A stretch of DNA of 64,000 nucleotides from Tubulanus polymorphus (lineage: Eukaryota > Nemertea > Palaeonemertea > Tubulaniformes > Tubulanidae). Below are positions 59,421 to 64,000 of this stretch, one piece after another (the stretch's first letter is position 1; each line of letters opens with the position of its first letter). The position numbers were made by a program, and so were the translations under genes. The notes below the pieces were generated by a model. The model did not search any database. It saw nothing but the letters and a program-made list of their open reading frames with translations, and was not told where the DNA came from. The stretch covers positions 5,766,001-5,830,000 of the forward strand of contig NC_134026.1 in the NCBI RefSeq assembly GCF_964204645.1, written 5' to 3'.

Positions 59421-59952
59421 TAACAATGGAGCGCGAGTAGATAGAATTTAAAGGTCGATTGATTGGTATTTGTGTATTCAATTTATTGTATAATACAATT
59501 TGTATTCAAAATATTACAGATTAAAATTGAAATGATACACAAAGTTATCGCACGGCATATTACGATTAAAAAGGGTGCACAGTTCAACAGATACTGTTAC
59601 GAATTAAAAGTTGCTATATTACGAATTAAAAGTTCTTCAATTCTCGCATCGCAGAGTAAAAATATCAAGTTGAAAATAGTTCAGCGCAAATAATATTTTC
59701 TTAAGTTCATAGACGTTCAGTGATACTTAGTTAGAAGTATCATGTCTATTAAGCTTACCTATTAGTACTTTAATCCATAAAAATAGTAAGTAGGCTAAAT
59801 AACTTGGTGTTTCTTTTAAATGGAAAGAATCGGGGAAATATGAATAACAACGCAACTAATTGGAGAAAAAAAAAACGTGCTTTGAAATGAGCCTTAAAAT
59901 CGGGAAAAGGGGGATTTTCAAATCCCTTGAATAATTGGCGATTTCTCTCGCT

Positions 59953-59985
59953 TAAGCCCAACGCACACGACACACGGAAACGCGG
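59953..59985. mobile_element. MITE family M2, single end
   Basis: 'taagcccaacgcacacgacac' repeats the M2 terminus about 620 bases after the complete copy. No matching inverted end is seen downstream, so this is a truncated copy or a solo end. Confidence 0.5.
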
Positions 59986-62900
59986 AATTCCGACGAACGT
60001 TAGGCTTTGTTATACTCTGTTAACAAAAGCAATCTCCGCGGAGAAATCCCGTCCATTCGATACTCGGAATTAATCATAATATTTTGTCAAAGATATTTCA
60101 GATTATATGCGTCGATCTTTTCTAGCTTTCGTCCAATCACACCGATTTTCGAAAACAGTATTGAACTGTCTGCCTTTCCCCAGCAATGCTGCGATACGTA
60201 TCGTCAAGATATTCATTTACACGTTTGCAATCTTAAAGACAAGTACGCTCCACGATCTATGTATATAATTCTGCACAAGCAATATATCGTGTGATACAAA
60301 TAGCAGCGGAATTTAAAGAAATGTCTCATTAAAATTAGGTTTTCCATTAAACGTGAATAATTAATTGAAGAAATGAAAGGAAATGGAAAGTCTATAAATG
60401 TTAATCGAAGCGTAGAATGAAAATACATTTATATTCTTATTCTACGTAAAAGGTGATTGTCATTGGGGTCCTTAAAGCCACAAACATATATACTATTGGA
60501 AGTGAATGGGTAAAATCAGCGTCGACTCCGTGCTATGCCTGAACACTAAATGTTAATTACTTGTTGCCGCGTATTATTTTTGGCTCGTCACTTTAGATGT
60601 CTATTTCTTCGAAGTTTTTAGCGAGCCAAAACTTTTCGAATTCGTAAGACGAGTTGAATAATGCGTCTAAAAGCCTGAGCTTAAAATAAGCCTCTCAGTT
60701 ACTGATGGCAGTAAGGATCAGTATAGGTAAGATTTCATCGTTAATTCCCGTTAATGCATCTCCCTTCTTTTCGGCAGCTATCGGTGTTTACGGTATGAAC
60801 ACTAATAATTGCCGCCGTGTACATAAACACCGCGATATAATACACTCATAGTTTTGCATTATTAGTATATATCCCAATAATTTTGGGTGAAAGTGCACGA
60901 GAACAACGTTTGATCGCTTCGTAAACGCCGAGTAACGGATACGAGATAATGGCCGTTAGGAATTAACTGAATTCGAACTATTTATTAAACACCTTCTGTT
61001 ATTGCACGCAGCGGTTGATATCATAGTCACTATAGCGAATAGAGTATGACGGATCATTCCCCGAACTTAATTACAGGAAAATATTTCCGTACATTTGCAG
61101 ACGACCGCTCTCCCGGTGATTGACTAAACATCATCATCGCCGTCGCCGACAAGCTTCAATCTGATAATTGAGTTAGGTCCCGATGAAGATTAGAAAACAT
61201 GAAGAGTACGCAATAATCTGAACTATTCCAATTAGGCATTGGTTTCTAATTGGATTTTCTCGGCGAAGTTTCGCGTCAAAAATGAAATCTGTTAAAACCT
61301 GAAATCTACCATTAAAGCCTATCCTACCCAATCATTACCTATTTAGCTAGGAATGTGTGACTATTAGCTGGATCCAAATCATGTGAATTTCGGATGCAAA
61401 GCCAGCCGCCCGTATGTTGGCATACAGAACAATTCAGAGGGTTTGCAAATATTGTTTCACATAATGCATATTGATATATCGCAGATTAGTCTATATCTGG
61501 CTCACTAACAAGACGAGTACTCTCGTAGAGCGACAGTATTATCTATAGTGGATCTCGCCTTCTGTTCTGGAATAGAGACGAAAACTTAGGCCTACAACAT
61601 CCGGGGCGTATATTTCTGTGTGAATTAGCTCTCCTTGAAACGAAAAGGACTGAGATATTTGATCTGTTTTTGACATGAGAATGTTTCGACGATGACTACT
61701 TCAAAGTGTTCGGCTCCATATACCAGGCTCTTCGCGTAGTCACTCCATGATTCACATCTCAGCGAGAGAGCGCACGCAAACCGAACCGGAACCACGTGAT
61801 CTTCGGTAGAATCCCCGAACCCGCGTATAAACGCGGAGCGACGGCATACCCCTCGAACGACATCGCACGACATCGAATCTCCGCATGTCGTAACAAGGTT
61901 TTCGGTCCATGGCTCTTCTTTCTCCGTGGTAAACAATTGGAAACCATCAATCACATTAGCTTGCCTAATGCTTACCGTGCTTGGTGCTTGCCAAGTCACG
62001 ACCAGAATAATAAAAGCGCGCTCATTCATCACTTTAGCCCGAATTTTTATGTCTTAAACGGTATCTAGTTCGTTCGGCTTTTCATTTTGCATTTCCCCCC
62101 TGAAATTCGATTAGACTTACTGGAATTCGATTAAATCGAAAAACAAGACTATAGAAATCGAGTTCGCTGCTCAATCACCCGCGCACACACGAGCTTATCG
62201 GCCATTTCGTGTGAGAGAAGTTTTCTCGGTTTCGCTGGAAATACATCGGCGAATATTTGCGTCCATGTCTGTTAACTGATTCATACCATCGGCGCATGGG
62301 TTGTTTTTGCGCCAACAGCGCTGCATGAATCAATTTATCAAGTCACCGGGGATGATTGGATCGAAGGAATTTCGATTTAGGACGAGGACCGTTGCAATTA
62401 CAGAAATAAAGCCCGCGCATTTAACAGGCTCTGCAGTGATCAATACAATGTCCATCACTTCTCCATTCCGGCCAGAGAAAAAAACTCAAGGATATTCCGC
62501 AAATAAAATGACACGTTTATTTTCGCAGTTTTTTTCAAGAAGATGTAGAATTTGATTTGATTGTATATATATATATAGACATTTGTTTAGAGAATATAGG
62601 CTACTGCGACTTGTTATTCAGGTCCCGAAATACTGAAATTTCAAACCCCAGCAGCCTATGATATTTATACAATAAACATGGTTATTTCTTGTAGAAGAAG
62701 AGAGAATAAAAATGGGCTCGTGATATGCAAAAATTTGTGATTCGATAATGACGGGATTATGAGAATACTATGAGAAGAATTGGTTAACATAGATCATAGT
62801 TTACTCTCATTTTATCAACAAAAACTTAAAAGATTGACATATCCCAGGTTACTTTCAGCAAGTATGTAATCTGCATACTTTTACCTCCACACCTTAATAA

Positions 62901-64000
62901 TGTAATGATAGATTACGTTTTAACCTACACTTGCCCTTATCGAACACGACTAAAGAACATCTAAGGAAAGATATGTATTGAGTGAGTATAGCTGATTTAC
63001 ATCGGTCAATGGTTCGCCAATTCGTGCTAAAAGGAATCTTTTAATATGCTTTTAATAGTGATTCTATATATCTCTACTGCTTCAATATTATCCCAAAATA
63101 TATATTATCCTAATGTTTCTAAAACTTCCTCGGCAAATAAAGAGGGATTTTCATACTAGTTTTTCGTACAGTTTCCTTACATGAAAAAATAACCTTCTTG
63201 AAAAATCGACTTATATTATCAGAGACAGTAATGATGCATTTTCTTTGTTGACTTAAAAGTGGAAATATTTTGAATATAAACCGAAACGATGGAGACCATG
63301 TGGTCTGCGAACGAGACTTCGCTATTTCCTCATCGATGTCATTAGCCTAGATATAAAATTGACTCGTCATCTGTGGTCAAATACTAGTCATTAGCCACGA
63401 GTTCCCACGCGTAATAAAAGAAAGACTCGGTGGGGTAGATGAAATAGGCATTTATTCAATTAAGAAAGATACTGCCCATAAAATGGCAATGAATGACTGC
63501 GCTTGGTAGACTCTCGAGTTGACGCAACATTTGGCAACAGACGAACGCAATTCTCTATCGTAGTGAAAGCTGGTTGGTCGTGAGCCGGCGAAAACAACCG
63601 CAGAAAATGCCAGGCAAATACACCGGAATTTGAACCGCAATTGCGTGAGAAATGTTTCCCGTAGTTTCTAATACCGGGTAACCCTGAGGTGATAATTGCC
63701 ACCCGATGGCGTTCACTATAAAATAGGACGGCAATAAACACAAAGTAATATCGGAGGTAATTTCCTCCTGAATTACCGAACACATTTGATTGGCATATTT
63801 TGTGACTCGTACGTAAAACGCTAAAGGTGAACTATGTCACGATATGTTTTTGTTTTCTGCATTCAAACAGGTCCTTAAAAATGATTCGTAAATGTGATTT
63901 GATTCGCGTCGGCACACGGTGCCGGTATCATATTTGTGCACTTATATATTCAAAGCAAAATCGCAAATCAAACAGTTTAGACCCCTACGTTATCTTGTAG
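59986..64000. other. intergenic, no confident gene
   Basis: The longest frame is 61625-62032 minus (135 aa), overlapped by frames on both strands; its hydrophobic start is weak as a signal peptide and no domain is seen. A (TA)n run lies at 62564-62576. At 63452-63785 three minus-strand frames overlap; one (63555-63785) has hydrophobic stretches and could be part of an exon, but no consistent splice model was found. Confidence 0.4.

Noticed and set aside
1-64000. CRISPR arrays, bacterial operons, integrated viruses or gene clusters
   Set aside because: No regularly spaced repeats, polycistronic layout, viral structural or replicase genes, or co-functional gene cluster could be seen. The content is ordinary animal genome.

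Overview
The window is animal nuclear DNA. Every confident gene except one has introns with GT..AG borders and consistent phase, the genes are far apart, and old transposon debris fills the space between them. The families present (SLC47/MATE transporter, neuronal-type immunoglobulin protein, ABHD hydrolase, orphan peptide-type GPCR) and a non-LTR retrotransposon tail suggest a marine invertebrate, possibly a lophotrochozoan. That placement is inference from gene content, not a phylogeny.

Layout. 1-1022 (minus): an ABHD1/3/15-type alpha/beta hydrolase cut by the window edge. 1023-15185: no confident gene; a dispersed repeat (family R1), a LINE tail, a Penelope-like tail, a long hairpin and a 153-bp tandem duplication. 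15186-16349 (minus): an intronless class A GPCR. 17892-21182 (plus): a six-exon gene of unknown function. 21496-21851 (minus): a small two-exon gene for a predicted secreted six-cysteine peptide, convergent with the previous gene. 23952-29890 (minus): a complete 19-exon MATE transporter of 656 residues. 31272-49007 (minus): an eight-exon secreted protein with three Ig domains and an unusual Ser-Gly/acidic/basic tail, with a first intron of 12.4 kb. 49008-64000: no confident gene; several MITEs, a shared retroelement-like 3' end and a few unexplained short ORFs.

The genes do not form an operon or an obvious pathway. MATE and the Ig protein share a strand and are about 1.4 kb apart, but nothing in the sequence links their roles. 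The exon models for MATE, the Ig protein and the unknown gene were built by hand from splice sites and reading phase; each closes into one open frame.

The points most worth a second look are the six-cysteine secreted peptide, the Ig protein with a proteoglycan-like tail and no visible membrane anchor, and two MATE introns that consist almost entirely of R1 copies.
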